Source of the DNA: GCA-2715965 sp047608975
Lineage (GTDB): Bacteria > Verrucomicrobiota > Verrucomicrobiia > Limisphaerales > JAYPXF01
Assembly (NCBI GenBank): GCA_047608975.1
Contig: JBLFYM010000001.1
Location: 62,001 to 126,000, forward strand
Direction: 5' to 3'
DNA length: 64,000 bases
Under the pieces are notes generated by a model, which searched no databases, was not told the origin of the DNA, and saw only the letters and a program-made list of their open reading frames with translations. Positions 25,174 through 34,011 of the stretch are shown here, piece after piece. Numbering within the stretch: position 1 is the stretch's first letter; the number at the start of each line of letters is the position of its first letter. The position numbers and the translations under genes are program-made.

Positions 25174-25413
25174 ATGGCAGACGAAGGCACACCGCTGACC
25201 TCACTGGAGGTTGGGGTCAAAGCGACCGTGGTTCGCATCGGAGTTTCCCCCGCCGACAAACCCCGTCTCATGGAGATGGGGGTTCTCAACGGGTCCAAGG
25301 TCGAGCTCATTCGCTTCGCGCCCCTTGGCGATCCCGTCGAGATCAAGGTTCGCGGTTACAATCTGAGTCTGCGCAAAGATGAGGCGGACAAGATCTTCGT
25401 TCGCCCCGCATAA
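25174..25413 (+). CDS. feoA: FeoA-domain protein (second copy)
   Basis: This is 79 residues, the standard FeoA length: 'LTSLEVGVKATVVRIGVSPA', 'KPRLMEMGVLNGSKVELIRF' and 'GDPVEIKVRGYNLSLRKDEA'. No cysteines are present, unlike the first copy. It begins 3 bases after feoA-1 and ends 6 bases before feoB, so the three genes form one operon. Duplicate feoA genes occur in some feo operons; the split between a Cys-bearing and a Cys-free copy suggests different jobs, perhaps sensing and FeoB stimulation. Confidence 0.9.
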   Translation: MADEGTPLTSLEVGVKATVVRIGVSPADKPRLMEMGVLNGSKVELIRFAPLGDPVEIKVRGYNLSLRKDEADKIFVRPA

Positions 25414-25419
25414 AAATTC

Positions 25420-27732
25420 ATGTCATCCACCGACGGAAAAAAGTCGACCTCGGATATTTCATACGTCGCACTCACCGGGAATCCGAACTGCGGAAAGACC
25501 ACGATCTTCAATTCCCTCACCGGCCTGCGGGCCAAAGTCGGGAATTACGCCGGCGTCACCGTTGAGCGGAAGGAAGGGAAGCTTCGCGGAGTCGATCGGT
25601 CGGATATCATGATCATCGATCTACCGGGGACGTACAGTCTGAGCCCCAAGTCGATCGACGAACAAATTTCACGAGACATCCTGTTTCATCGCTTGGACGA
25701 AGTTCCGGCTCCGACGGCAGTCGTCGTGGTGATCGATGGATCCAATCTGGAGCGGAATCTTTACTACGCCACGCAGGTCATCGAGCTGGGGTATCCGACT
25801 CTCATCGCGTTGAACATGATGGATGTGGCCGAGCAAAACGGTCACACCATCGATGAGAAGAAATTGGCACAGGAACTCGGTGTCGAGATCGTGCCCATGG
25901 TGGCCAACGAGAACGAGGGGATGAACGCTCTGCGCGATAAGATCGCTGAAGTGCTGAAGTCATCAACCGCGGCACCGAAGGAGTTTGCCGAGTTGCCCGA
26001 ACCGTTCGCAAAAGAACGGGCCGCCATCGCCGAACAGCTGGAAGGCGAATTCAAGCAGCGCCACACCTCCGCAGTTGCCGAGGCGCTCCTGGTTTTATCC
26101 GACGAGAAGGCGGAGGCAACGCACAGCGAGCGGTACCCGGCGGCGATCCAAAGTGCGATCAAATCCGGCCGTGAGCGTCTGGATCAGGCGGGGATCGATT
26201 GGCGTTGTGCCGCGATCGAGGCGCGTTACGCGAGGATCGGTGAGATTCACGACGCCTGTGTCGAAGAGGAGATGGAGTTCAAGGAGACCTACAGTGACAA
26301 GCTGGATCAGGTCTTGACGCACAAGGTTTGGGGCCTGGCAATCTTCGTCGCAATCATGGCGGCGATGTTCCAAGGGATCTTCACGATCTCCGAATGGCCG
26401 ATGAACTGGCTGGAATCGGGTGTCGGAATGCTCGGGAATGTGGTCGGCGGCTTTATGCCGGAAGGGGACCTGCGTAGTCTGCTGGTGGACGGCGTTATCA
26501 TGGGAGTAGGGGCGGTGGTTGTCTTTCTGCCGCAGATCTGTCTGCTGTTTCTCTTTATCGGAATTCTCGAAGACACGGGTTACATGTCGCGTGCGGCATT
26601 CCTGATGGACCGCCTGATGAGCAAGGTCGGGTTGCATGGAAAAAGCTTCATTCCGATGCTCAGTTCCTTCGGTTGCGCCATTCCGGGAATCATGGCGACG
26701 CGGACAATTGAAAACCCCAAGGACCGATTGGTTACCATTCTCGTCGCCCCACTGATGAGCTGCTCAGCACGGTTGCCGGTCTATACCGTGCTTATCGCCG
26801 CCTGTGTGCCGGATATCCGGGTGGGCGGAATGGGGCTTCAGGGATTGACGATGCTCGCGATGTATCTGCTCGGAATTATCGTGGCGTTGCTGATGGCGTG
26901 GCTGTTCAAGAAGACGCTGCTAAAGGGGGACGTTCCGATGCTGATCATGGAATTGCCGCCGTATAAGAAACCGGTGGCGCTGGCCTTGCTGCGGCACATG
27001 TGGGAACGCTCCAAAATATTTCTGAGACGCGCCGGCACGGTGATTCTTGGAATCAGTATCTTGCTTTGGTTCCTCGCGACCTATCCGCGGAACTCGGCGA
27101 TCGACGAACGCTTCGCCGAGGAGCGCGCAACCACGGTGCAGCAGGCCTACTCCGGGCTGAGCAATGATGACGTCGATTCAAAGATCGATGAACTCGCAGC
27201 ACTGCACTCCAAAGAAGGTTCTCCCGTGACGGCTCCAACCGAGATAGATTCGAAAGTCTGGGAGGAATTGGCTGCGCTCAACAAGGCCGAGTCCGGTGAG
27301 AAACTACGCACAAGCTTTGCCGGTCGTTTGGGCCAGTTGATCGAACCGGTGATCAAGCCGCTGGGCATGGATTGGAAGATCGGCATCGGATTGGTCGCAT
27401 CATTTGCAGCCCGAGAGGTTTTTGTGAGCACGATGTCCACCGTCTACAATGTTGGCGAAGTGGATGATTCCGATTCGGGAACGCGAACCTTGGCGCAGAC
27501 CCTTCGCGAGCAGACCTGGCCGGACGGCTCACCGATTTACACCACCCTGGTGGCGGTCACGCTCATGGTGTTCTACGTCTTCGCGATGCAATGCGTGAGC
27601 ACCATCGCGGTGGTGCGACGCGAAACCAACGGCTGGAAATGGCCAATCTTCCAATTCGTCTACATGACCGCGTTGGCTTACGTCTTGGCGTTGATCACCT
27701 ACCACGGCGGGAAGCTGCTTGGTTGGGGGTAG
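25420..27732 (+). CDS. feoB: Ferrous iron transport GTPase/permease FeoB
   Basis: This is 770 residues. The N-terminal G domain has G1 'GNPNCGKTT' (20-28), G3 'DLPGTYS' (67-73) and G4-like 'NMMD' near 132. A GDI-like helical linker is followed by Gate domains: 'GAVVVFLPQICLLFLFIGIL' then 'DTGYMSRAAFLMDRLM', 'FIPMLSSFGCAIPGIMATRT', 'IENPKDRLVTILVAPLMSCS', and 'FAAREVFVSTMSTVYNVGEV'. A soluble loop of about 100 residues sits between the last Gate segments (ERATTVQQAYSGLSNDDVDS and beyond). It imports Fe2+ across the inner membrane with GTP. A possible stem AGCCCC...GGGGCT without a T run lies after the stop. Confidence 0.95.
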   Translation: MSSTDGKKSTSDISYVALTGNPNCGKTTIFNSLTGLRAKVGNYAGVTVERKEGKLRGVDRSDIMIIDLPGTYSLSPKSIDEQISRDILFHRLDEVPAPTAVVVVIDGSNLERNLYYATQVIELGYPTLIALNMMDVAEQNGHTIDEKKLAQELGVEIVPMVANENEGMNALRDKIAEVLKSSTAAPKEFAELPEPFAKERAAIAEQLEGEFKQRHTSAVAEALLVLSDEKAEATHSERYPAAIQSAIKSGRERLDQAGIDWRCAAIEARYARIGEIHDACVEEEMEFKETYSDKLDQVLTHKVWGLAIFVAIMAAMFQGIFTISEWPMNWLESGVGMLGNVVGGFMPEGDLRSLLVDGVIMGVGAVVVFLPQICLLFLFIGILEDTGYMSRAAFLMDRLMSKVGLHGKSFIPMLSSFGCAIPGIMATRTIENPKDRLVTILVAPLMSCSARLPVYTVLIAACVPDIRVGGMGLQGLTMLAMYLLGIIVALLMAWLFKKTLLKGDVPMLIMELPPYKKPVALALLRHMWERSKIFLRRAGTVILGISILLWFLATYPRNSAIDERFAEERATTVQQAYSGLSNDDVDSKIDELAALHSKEGSPVTAPTEIDSKVWEELAALNKAESGEKLRTSFAGRLGQLIEPVIKPLGMDWKIGIGLVASFAAREVFVSTMSTVYNVGEVDDSDSGTRTLAQTLREQTWPDGSPIYTTLVAVTLMVFYVFAMQCVSTIAVVRRETNGWKWPIFQFVYMTALAYVLALITYHGGKLLGWG

Positions 27733-27813
27733 CGCGAGAAGAACTTTAAACCGCTAGCCCCATTTAAGAGGGGGCTGCGATCATTCATTCCCGATAGGAT
27801 TTCCGTTTGCCCC

Positions 27814-29091
27814 TCACTCCGCCGCAAGGCTGGCGCAGACGAGTTCACGGTCGTTCCGGGCGAACACGTGTTTGTAGGCGTAAGCGGGATGGGACCAGAC
27901 GACCAGTCGGCGGCGAAGTTGTTTTGGAGTGGGATCGATCAGTTTCGCGCGGCTGATCTCGTTGAAGCCGCCGGGTGAAAGTTCCGCGATGATCAATTCG
28001 CCGGCTTCGTTGAACATCCACGTCTTGGAGCCGTTCTGCACAAAGTGAATCGTGGACCAGCGATCCTGGGGAGTGGCAGTCTTGTCCTCCCAGATTCGCT
28101 TGCCGGTGCGAAGTTCCAGACAACGGAGTTCGCCATAGCTGTCCACCCCGTAGATGTAGTCGCCGAGCAGAGTAGGGGTGGAGATGATGGAGTGCAGCGC
28201 CTCGGTGCTGCGTTCGCTCTTGCCGCGTCGTCGCCAAACCTCGCGCACTTTCATCGATTTGGCATTGGGCTTGAGCATGAGCGAACCATCGTAGAAGCCA
28301 GTGAAGTAGAGCAGGTCCAGATGCTGGATCGGAGTTGCGATTCCGAGCGGTATTTTGCGTGCTTTGAAAGGGAATTCCCAATGTGGCTTGCCGGTCTGGG
28401 GGGCCAGTCCAACGATTTGGTCACCGGTCCAGAACACGAGGGCTTTTTTGCCGGCCTGATTGATCATCGTAGGTGCGGCGTAGTTCGCCCGATCGTCCAG
28501 AGCTCGCCAGGCCTCTTTGCCTGAACGCTTGTCGAAGGCCACGACGCAGGCGCCTTTGCCACCGATCATTGCGATGACGAGATCACCATCGACGATCGGC
28601 GAGGAGGCAATCCCCCAGATGGGGAGTTTGATCTCGTACTCTTCGAAGCAATCGTGCTTCCAGATCACCTTGCCGGTCTTGGCGTCCAAACAGTGAAAGT
28701 CTCCCTTGGCTCCGAGCGCGTAGGCGCGTCCGTCATCGATGGTCACGGCGGCCCGGGGGCCGGCCGGGTAACTCACGTTGCGGTAGCTCACCGGGTATTC
28801 ATGGGTCCACAGCATTTTGCCGGTCTTGAAATCGACGCAATGCACACGTTCGAGTTCGGGATCCTCCACCCGATCTGTCACATAGACGCGACCATCGGCC
28901 ACCGTGGGAGCCGAGTAGCCGCCACCGATGGGAACGCTCCAACGGCGCGCGATCTGTTTTTTGGGGAATGCCTCGATGATTCCGGTTTCCTTCCAGACGC
29001 CGTCCCGGTTGGGACCGCGCCATTGTGGCCAATCGTCGGCGTGAACCGGGATGGCGATACACAGGAAGAGGAGAATTTGGAGTCGTTGCAT
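27814..29091 (-). CDS. Exported PQQ-like (YVTN/outer membrane protein type) beta-propeller
   Basis: This encodes 425 residues from MQRLQILLFLCIAIPVHADD (signal peptide; ATG 29091-29089), although the frame is open 65 codons further up. 'WPQWRGPNRDGVWKETGI' is the PVC-type start of these proteins, followed by blades such as 'YSAPTVADGRVYVTDRVE', 'LDAKTGKVIWKHDCFEEYEI', 'PIVDGDLVIAMIGGKGACVV' and 'FDKRSGKEAWRALDDRANYA', each with the pattern of a PQQ enzyme repeat (about eight W motifs). PQQ-dependent dehydrogenase residues are not evident, so it is probably a binding or assembly protein in the periplasm. No operon partner. Confidence 0.8.
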   Translation of the reverse strand: MQRLQILLFLCIAIPVHADDWPQWRGPNRDGVWKETGIIEAFPKKQIARRWSVPIGGGYSAPTVADGRVYVTDRVEDPELERVHCVDFKTGKMLWTHEYPVSYRNVSYPAGPRAAVTIDDGRAYALGAKGDFHCLDAKTGKVIWKHDCFEEYEIKLPIWGIASSPIVDGDLVIAMIGGKGACVVAFDKRSGKEAWRALDDRANYAAPTMINQAGKKALVFWTGDQIVGLAPQTGKPHWEFPFKARKIPLGIATPIQHLDLLYFTGFYDGSLMLKPNAKSMKVREVWRRRGKSERSTEALHSIISTPTLLGDYIYGVDSYGELRCLELRTGKRIWEDKTATPQDRWSTIHFVQNGSKTWMFNEAGELIIAELSPGGFNEISRAKLIDPTPKQLRRRLVVWSHPAYAYKHVFARNDRELVCASLAAE

Positions 29092-29295
29092 GCGTTTCTC
29101 ACGCTGAAGCGTGGAGGTTGTTCCGTCAATCAGATGATCTTGGAACTCGGGCTTGGGATTCGTTGCGGGACGCCTCTGGTTTCCAAAATCACGTGTTCTG
29201 TGGCCCGAGTGCGCAGTGAATAGCGGCCGGGGACAGCCACAGTCCAAGACGCTGTCGCGTTCGCGGATGCCCCGAATTGTGCCCAAACGGGTCTC

Positions 29296-30900
29296 TCAGT
29301 TGGGGGCGGCTACCTTTTCGATGACGTGAACGGGGTGTTCGTCGAGGAGGTTGAAATGGATCCCCTTGATTTTCTTCGGATCGAAGAAGTTGACGCCGGC
29401 GTAGAAATAGATGGGGGCGATGATGGCTTCGTCGTGGATGATCATCGACTCGGCCTGCTGCAACAGCTCGCGGCGTTTGGCGGTGTCCGTCTGAAGATTG
29501 GCGCTACGCATGATCTGATCGTACTTCGCATTCTTCCAGCCGGTGCGGTTGTTGCCATTGTTGCTCATGAACAGGTCGAGGAAGGTGTTGGCGTCGTTGT
29601 AATCTCCGATCCAGCTGCTGCGGCTGATATCGAAGTTCAGCTGGGACTGTTCGTTGAGATAGACCTTCCACTCGCTCTGTCTGATTTCCATCTTGATACC
29701 GAGTTCCTTCTTCCACATCGCCTGTAGCTCCACCGAGATCTGCGCGTCGATCGGTGCGTTGTTCATAAGGTAGGTGAAGGTGGGAAATCCTTTTCCATCC
29801 GGGTAACCGGCTTCGGCGAGGAGCTTGCGCGCACGTTCAGGATTGTGCGGCAAGCCGGCCGGGGATTCGTAATCAGCTGTGCCTTTGGGGACAAAATGTT
29901 CGGCGACCTGCTCGCCGGCCTTCGTGATGTTGTTAACCAGTCGCTGCCGGTCGATTGCCATGGTGAGGGCTTGTCGGACGCGGACGTCATCGAACGGTTT
30001 GCGGGTGGTGTTGAATCGAAAGAAGTAAGACCCGAGATAGCCGAAGGTATGGCAGTCCGGCCGTTTGCGGAGCACGTCCATGAGCGAGGATGGGATGAGG
30101 CTTTTGTCCCAGATGATGTCGGCAGCGCCGGTGTCGTAGAGATTGAGGGCAGTGGTCGGAAATTTCATGGGGATGAAATCGACGACCTGACATGGAGGTA
30201 GCTTGCCGGACCAGTGGCGTGGGTTCGCGCGGACGCGGACACGGTCATTGAGCTTCCAGAAGTCGAGCATGTAGGGGCCGCTGACGGGAACAGGATGTTC
30301 GATGGTCCAGCGGTCACCATGCTTTTCGATCCAGAATCGCGGGACAACCGCCAACGTGGGGAAGGCGCATAGATCGAGGAAGAATGCGGTCGGAGCATTG
30401 AGCTCGACCGCCAGTGTGTGGGCGTCAATCGTGTAAACGGCGACGTCTTTCGCGGTGTATTTTCGACCGGTGTCGGGATCGGATTTTCCGGTGTTGAAAT
30501 TTTCTGCGTTCTTTACGAAATACAGCTGCCCGGCGTAGTCCGCGGCGGTCATCGGATCGAGGACCCGTTGCCACGAATACACAACGTCAGCGGAGGTGAT
30601 GGGGGTGCCGTTGGACCATACGGCGTTCTTCCGCAGGTAAAATGTGTAGCGTTTCCCGTCGTCAGAGATTTCCCAACGCTCCGCGAGCGCCGGTTCGGCC
30701 CGGGCGGTTTCGGCCTTCAGTCGGGTCAATCCCTCGAACAGGCCACGGACGATTCGGGAATCGGAAATGCTGGTGATGAGCGCGGGATCGAGTGTTTCTG
30801 GTTCAGATCCGTTAATGATGCGCAGATCTGCCGGTGGGACTGGTTCGCGGCAGCCGGTTGCGAGGAGACAGAGGGCGGGGAGGAGGAGGGCAAGCTTCAA
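29296..30900 (-). CDS. Oligopeptide ABC-transporter substrate-binding lipoprotein
   Basis: This is 534 residues if translation starts at the TTG at 30900-30898, which is preceded by GAGG and gives MKLALLLPALCLLATGC, a perfect lipoprotein signal with Cys17 as the lipid site. No in-frame ATG fits. The family-5 solute-binding body: 'ISDDGKRYTFYLRKNAVWSN', 'GTPITSADVVYSWQRVLDP', 'DDVRVRQALTMAIDRQRLVN' and 'LLAEAGYPDGKGFPTFTYLM'. OppA-type proteins capture oligopeptides for import. The permease and ATPase genes are not in the window. It is divergent in position from nothing; the downstream PQQ-like gene lies on the same strand after 204 bases. Confidence 0.85.
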   Translation of the reverse strand: MKLALLLPALCLLATGCREPVPPADLRIINGSEPETLDPALITSISDSRIVRGLFEGLTRLKAETARAEPALAERWEISDDGKRYTFYLRKNAVWSNGTPITSADVVYSWQRVLDPMTAADYAGQLYFVKNAENFNTGKSDPDTGRKYTAKDVAVYTIDAHTLAVELNAPTAFFLDLCAFPTLAVVPRFWIEKHGDRWTIEHPVPVSGPYMLDFWKLNDRVRVRANPRHWSGKLPPCQVVDFIPMKFPTTALNLYDTGAADIIWDKSLIPSSLMDVLRKRPDCHTFGYLGSYFFRFNTTRKPFDDVRVRQALTMAIDRQRLVNNITKAGEQVAEHFVPKGTADYESPAGLPHNPERARKLLAEAGYPDGKGFPTFTYLMNNAPIDAQISVELQAMWKKELGIKMEIRQSEWKVYLNEQSQLNFDISRSSWIGDYNDANTFLDLFMSNNGNNRTGWKNAKYDQIMRSANLQTDTAKRRELLQQAESMIIHDEAIIAPIYFYAGVNFFDPKKIKGIHFNLLDEHPVHVIEKVAAPN

Positions 30901-31023
30901 GTAAGCCTCAATCTTCAAGCTCCACTCTGAACGCGCGTGGGTGTGCGGAGGGGAGCTGGCTTCACGCCCCTGGGTTGAGGCTTGAAGCGTACATGAAGTT
31001 TTGGATTTGAGGCTTGGAGCTTT
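30895..31023. repeat. Dispersed-repeat cluster upstream of the OppA-like gene
   Basis: Several variants of a 15-20 base motif lie here: 'gcctcaatcttcaagctcc' (30905-30923), 'gggttgaggcttgaagc' (30972-30988) and 'ttgaggcttggagcttt' (31007-31023). The last is identical, over 17 bases, to 59034-59050. The OppA start region overlaps the first copy. Confidence 0.55.
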
Positions 31024-31064
31024 CAGACGCCTTGAATTCCTACGAATGACGCTGAACCGCAAAC

Positions 31065-31102
31065 AAAAAACGCCCGCGATTCGATTTCTCGATTCGTGGG
31101 CG
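31065..31102 (-). terminator. Rho-independent terminator of the pgk-tpiA-secG unit
   Basis: Read on the reverse strand, arms 31102-31089 and 31084-31071 (14 bases each, 12 paired) close on a GAAA tetraloop and end in TTTTTT (31070-31065). It lies 18 bases after the secG stop. Confidence 0.9.
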
Positions 31103-31119
31103 CTTGAAAGAGAAGGTTA

Positions 31120-31731
31120 TCAGTTCTTCTTGGCCGGGGGCACGACAACCGCATTCGTGGCTGCCTTCACTGCGTTGGTGGCAGTGGTCAGCACCTTGGT
31201 GGCCGCGGTGTCCGCCGAGACCTTCACGTTGTCGATGATGGACTGCAGCGTGGCGTTCTCGCCGGACTTCACGGCGTTTGCTGCGTTGGTGATCAGAATC
31301 GTGTTGGTGATGGCGTTGGTCACCGGGGTGACGTTCTGGGAACCAAATCCAACGTTCGTGACTCCTGGAGTCACTGTTGCGTTGGTGACTGCTGCGTTGG
31401 AGCTGGCCAAGCCGGTTGCGGGCAGCTGAATGGGACCGGCCGTCCCGCTCTCGGAGGCCAGTTGGTCGCGCACGGCGCTGTTACCCTTGCGGTTACCGGA
31501 GTTGAGCACGGAGAGGAGCAGGGCCAGACAGAGAAACAGAACTGTGCCCCATTTGGTCAGTTTCGTCATGGTGTTGCCAGCTCCCGCCCCGAAAAGGGCA
31601 TCCGCGCCGGCGCCACCAAAGGAAGAGCCCATGCCGGCGTCCTTCTTGGGTAGCTGCACGAGGATCAGGAGAATCAACAACAGGCAGTTGAAGAACAGGA
31701 CGATACTTAGGAATCCAATCAGGTAGCTCAT
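31120..31731 (-). CDS. secG: Sec translocon subunit SecG with a long Asn/Thr-rich tail
   Basis: This encodes 203 residues; typical SecG is 70-130. Two membrane segments are clear (about 3-26, 'IGFLSIVLFFNCLLLILLIL', and about 60-77), with the SecG loop 'DAGMGSSFGGAGADALFGAG' between them. From about 80 on, the chain is low-complexity: seven [V/I/A]TN[A/T/V] units, poly-Ala/Val helices ('VLTTATNAVKAATNAVVVPP') and a basic end (AKKN). The tail should lie in the periplasm, since both SecG termini face there. It is the third gene of pgk-tpiA-secG, a layout common in bacteria; 12 bases separate it from tpiA. Confidence 0.9.
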   Translation of the reverse strand: MSYLIGFLSIVLFFNCLLLILLILVQLPKKDAGMGSSFGGAGADALFGAGAGNTMTKLTKWGTVLFLCLALLLSVLNSGNRKGNSAVRDQLASESGTAGPIQLPATGLASSNAAVTNATVTPGVTNVGFGSQNVTPVTNAITNTILITNAANAVKSGENATLQSIIDNVKVSADTAATKVLTTATNAVKAATNAVVVPPAKKN

Positions 31732-31743
31732 TTTAAGTCTTTC

Positions 31744-32511
31744 TTAGTCGAGGCAGTTCTTGACGATGTCCGAGAAGCTGCGGACTTCCAGGGCGGCGCC
31801 TCCTACGAGGGCACCATCAATGTCGGGTTGACCCAACAGCTCACGGGCGTTGTTGGGCTTCACGCTGCCGCCGTATTGAATGCGGACGCGTTTGGCGATT
31901 GCTTCGCCGAAAAGTTCAACGAGCACGCCGCGAATAAAGGCGTGGACGGCCTGGGCCTGTTCCGCACTGGCGGTCTTGCCGGTGCCGATCGCCCAGACGG
32001 GTTCGTAGGCGAGGATGACGTCTTCCATCTGGCTGGCTTCGAGGCCCGCGAGGCTGCCACGAAGTTGGTTGCCAATGACGGTTTCGGTGTCGTCGGCTTC
32101 GCGTTGCTCCAAGGTTTCACCGACGCAGATGATCGGCTTGAGGGATGCTGCGAGAGCAACTTTGGCCTTGGTATTGACGAGTTCGTCACTCTCGTTCTGG
32201 TATGCGCGTCGTTCGGAGTGACCGAGGATCACGTAGCGAACGAGAAATTCCTTGAGCATGTTGGCGGAGATTTCGCCGGTGTAGGCACCGCCGGATTGCT
32301 CGCTCATGTTTTGGCAACCAAGGCGGATGTCGCTCTCGATGACTTCCTTGGAGGTTTCGCTGAGGGCCGTGTAGGGAGGGCACACGATCACGTCGATGTC
32401 CTTCAAGTTGCTAAGTTCCAACTTGAGGCCCTTCACTAGGTCGAGCGCTTCGGCAACTGTCTTGTTCATCTTCCAGTTGCCCGCAATTATGAGTTTTCGT
32501 TCTTTTTCCAT
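31744..32511 (-). CDS. tpiA: Triosephosphate isomerase
   Basis: This is 255 residues, standard. Start 'KLIIAGNWKMNKTVAEALDL' has the substrate-binding Asn and Lys; 'VILGHSERRAYQNESDEL' carries the catalytic His; 'ILAYEPVWAIGTGKTASAEQ' has the catalytic Glu in the family signature; 'RIQYGGSVKPNNARELLGQP' is the phosphate loop. It interconverts glyceraldehyde-3-phosphate and dihydroxyacetone phosphate in the cytoplasm. Second gene of the pgk-tpiA-secG unit. Dihydroxyacetone phosphate is also the substrate of the methylglyoxal synthase domain at 54141, though the genes are far apart. Confidence 0.96.
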   Translation of the reverse strand: MEKERKLIIAGNWKMNKTVAEALDLVKGLKLELSNLKDIDVIVCPPYTALSETSKEVIESDIRLGCQNMSEQSGGAYTGEISANMLKEFLVRYVILGHSERRAYQNESDELVNTKAKVALAASLKPIICVGETLEQREADDTETVIGNQLRGSLAGLEASQMEDVILAYEPVWAIGTGKTASAEQAQAVHAFIRGVLVELFGEAIAKRVRIQYGGSVKPNNARELLGQPDIDGALVGGAALEVRSFSDIVKNCLD

Positions 32512-32602
32512 GCGTTTTGGGTCGCAAAAGAGCCCAAGATTAAATAACAGAAATCTCTCTGCGTCCAGTCTCAGTTTTTAATCTTTTTTTGGGTTTCCCC
32601 GC

Positions 32603-33835
32603 CTATTTATCTGACAAAGCCGCCACACCAGGCAGCTCTTTGCCTTCTAGAAATTCGAGACTGGCACCGCCGCCAGTGCTCATAAAGGTCACCTGATCAC
32701 CAAGGCCGGCTTTGTTCAGCGCCTTTACGCTGTCGCCGCCGCCAATGATGCTGACGGCGCCGTTTTGCGTGGCATCGACCACGGCTTTCGCCACTGCGAG
32801 GGTGCCGGTTGCAAAGCGCGGGTCTTCAAAGATACCCATTGGACCGTTCCATAGCACTGTTTTTGCAGCGGCACACTCTTCGCTAAAAGTTTTGGCGGTT
32901 TCGGGTCCGATATCGACGCCTTCAACCCCGTCCGGGATGTTGACGTCAGGATTGTTGCGGACATTCTTGAATTCCCACTGGCCGTCAACCTTGGCCGATT
33001 CAGTGACCGTATTGTCGCTTGGTAACAAGAACTTCACGCCCTTCTCTTTGGCCTTGTCGAGTGCCTGCTTGGCCACGTCGACCTTGTCCGGCTCAACCAG
33101 AGAAGTGCCGACTGTGTAGCCTTGCGCGAGTTTGAAAGTGTAGGCCATGGCTCCGCCAATCAGGATGGTGTCCGCCTTTTCGAGCAAGCGGTCGATCACC
33201 TTGATTTTGTCGGAAACCTTGGCCCCACCGAGAATCACCACGAAGGGGCTCTCGGGGGAGTCGAGTTCTTCGCCGAGGAACTTCAGCTCGCGTTCCATGA
33301 GCAGACCCGCGACAGACTGTCCGCCGCGCGCTTTCACGATGCGGGCGACCCCGGCTGTGGAGGCATGGTCGCGATGTGCTGCGCCGAAGGCGTCGTTGAC
33401 GTAAACATCAGCCACCTTGGCAAGATTCTCTGCAAAGGCCGCGTCGTTGGCCTCTTCTTCGCTGTGATAGCGGACGTTTTCCAACAACACGATGTCACCG
33501 GGTTGCATCTGCCCAACGGTGTTTTCGACCTTCTCGCCAATGCATTGATCGACGAAGGCGACGGGGCGGCAAATCAGATCTGAGAGTTTTGCGGCGACCG
33601 GGCGCAGTGACATTGAAGGAACGCGCTCGCCCTTTGGACGACCCAGGTGGGCGGTCAGGATGACTTTGGCACCTTTCTCAACCAGCAGGTCGAGCGTGGG
33701 CAGTGTCGCCCGGATACGGGTGTCATCGTTGATGACCATTTCCCCGTCGGTTTCCTCCATCGGAACGTTGTAATCTACGCGCATGAATACGCGTTTGCCC
33801 TTCACATCAATGTCGTTGACTGTCAGTTTTGCCAT
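32603..33835 (-). CDS. pgk: Phosphoglycerate kinase
   Basis: This is 410 residues. 'GKRVFMRVDYNVPMEETDGE' and 'DDTRIRATLPTLDLLVEKGA' form the N-domain substrate site; 'ILTAHLGRPKGERVPSMSLR' and 'RDHASTAGVARIVKARGGQS' follow, and the C-domain has 'KVSDKIKVIDRLLEKADTIL' and the nucleotide loop 'SIIGGGDSVKALNKAGLGDQ'. It makes ATP from 1,3-bisphosphoglycerate in glycolysis. First gene of the pgk-tpiA-secG unit, with 91 bases before tpiA; an inverted repeat TTGGG...CCCAA lies in that gap. Confidence 0.96.
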   Translation of the reverse strand: MAKLTVNDIDVKGKRVFMRVDYNVPMEETDGEMVINDDTRIRATLPTLDLLVEKGAKVILTAHLGRPKGERVPSMSLRPVAAKLSDLICRPVAFVDQCIGEKVENTVGQMQPGDIVLLENVRYHSEEEANDAAFAENLAKVADVYVNDAFGAAHRDHASTAGVARIVKARGGQSVAGLLMERELKFLGEELDSPESPFVVILGGAKVSDKIKVIDRLLEKADTILIGGAMAYTFKLAQGYTVGTSLVEPDKVDVAKQALDKAKEKGVKFLLPSDNTVTESAKVDGQWEFKNVRNNPDVNIPDGVEGVDIGPETAKTFSEECAAAKTVLWNGPMGIFEDPRFATGTLAVAKAVVDATQNGAVSIIGGGDSVKALNKAGLGDQVTFMSTGGGASLEFLEGKELPGVAALSDK

Positions 33836-34011
33836 AGAATCCTACTAAATGAGCGCGCAGGATAGCGAAGCGCATAGGCCAGTCAACGGAGGTTTTGATT
33901 TATTTGGGCAGCTCTGCCCGCCGCGCGTCACTTCCGAAAATCTCCACTCGCCCGGCGCTAGTTTATGGAGGGGTTTACAGCCGGGCAGCATTCTTCCTAT
34001 CTTGGCCGGAC

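Noticed and set aside
27733..27813. Rho-independent terminator after feoB
   Set aside because: The stem AGCCCC/GGGGCT is present but a T run does not follow, so it is not called as a terminator.
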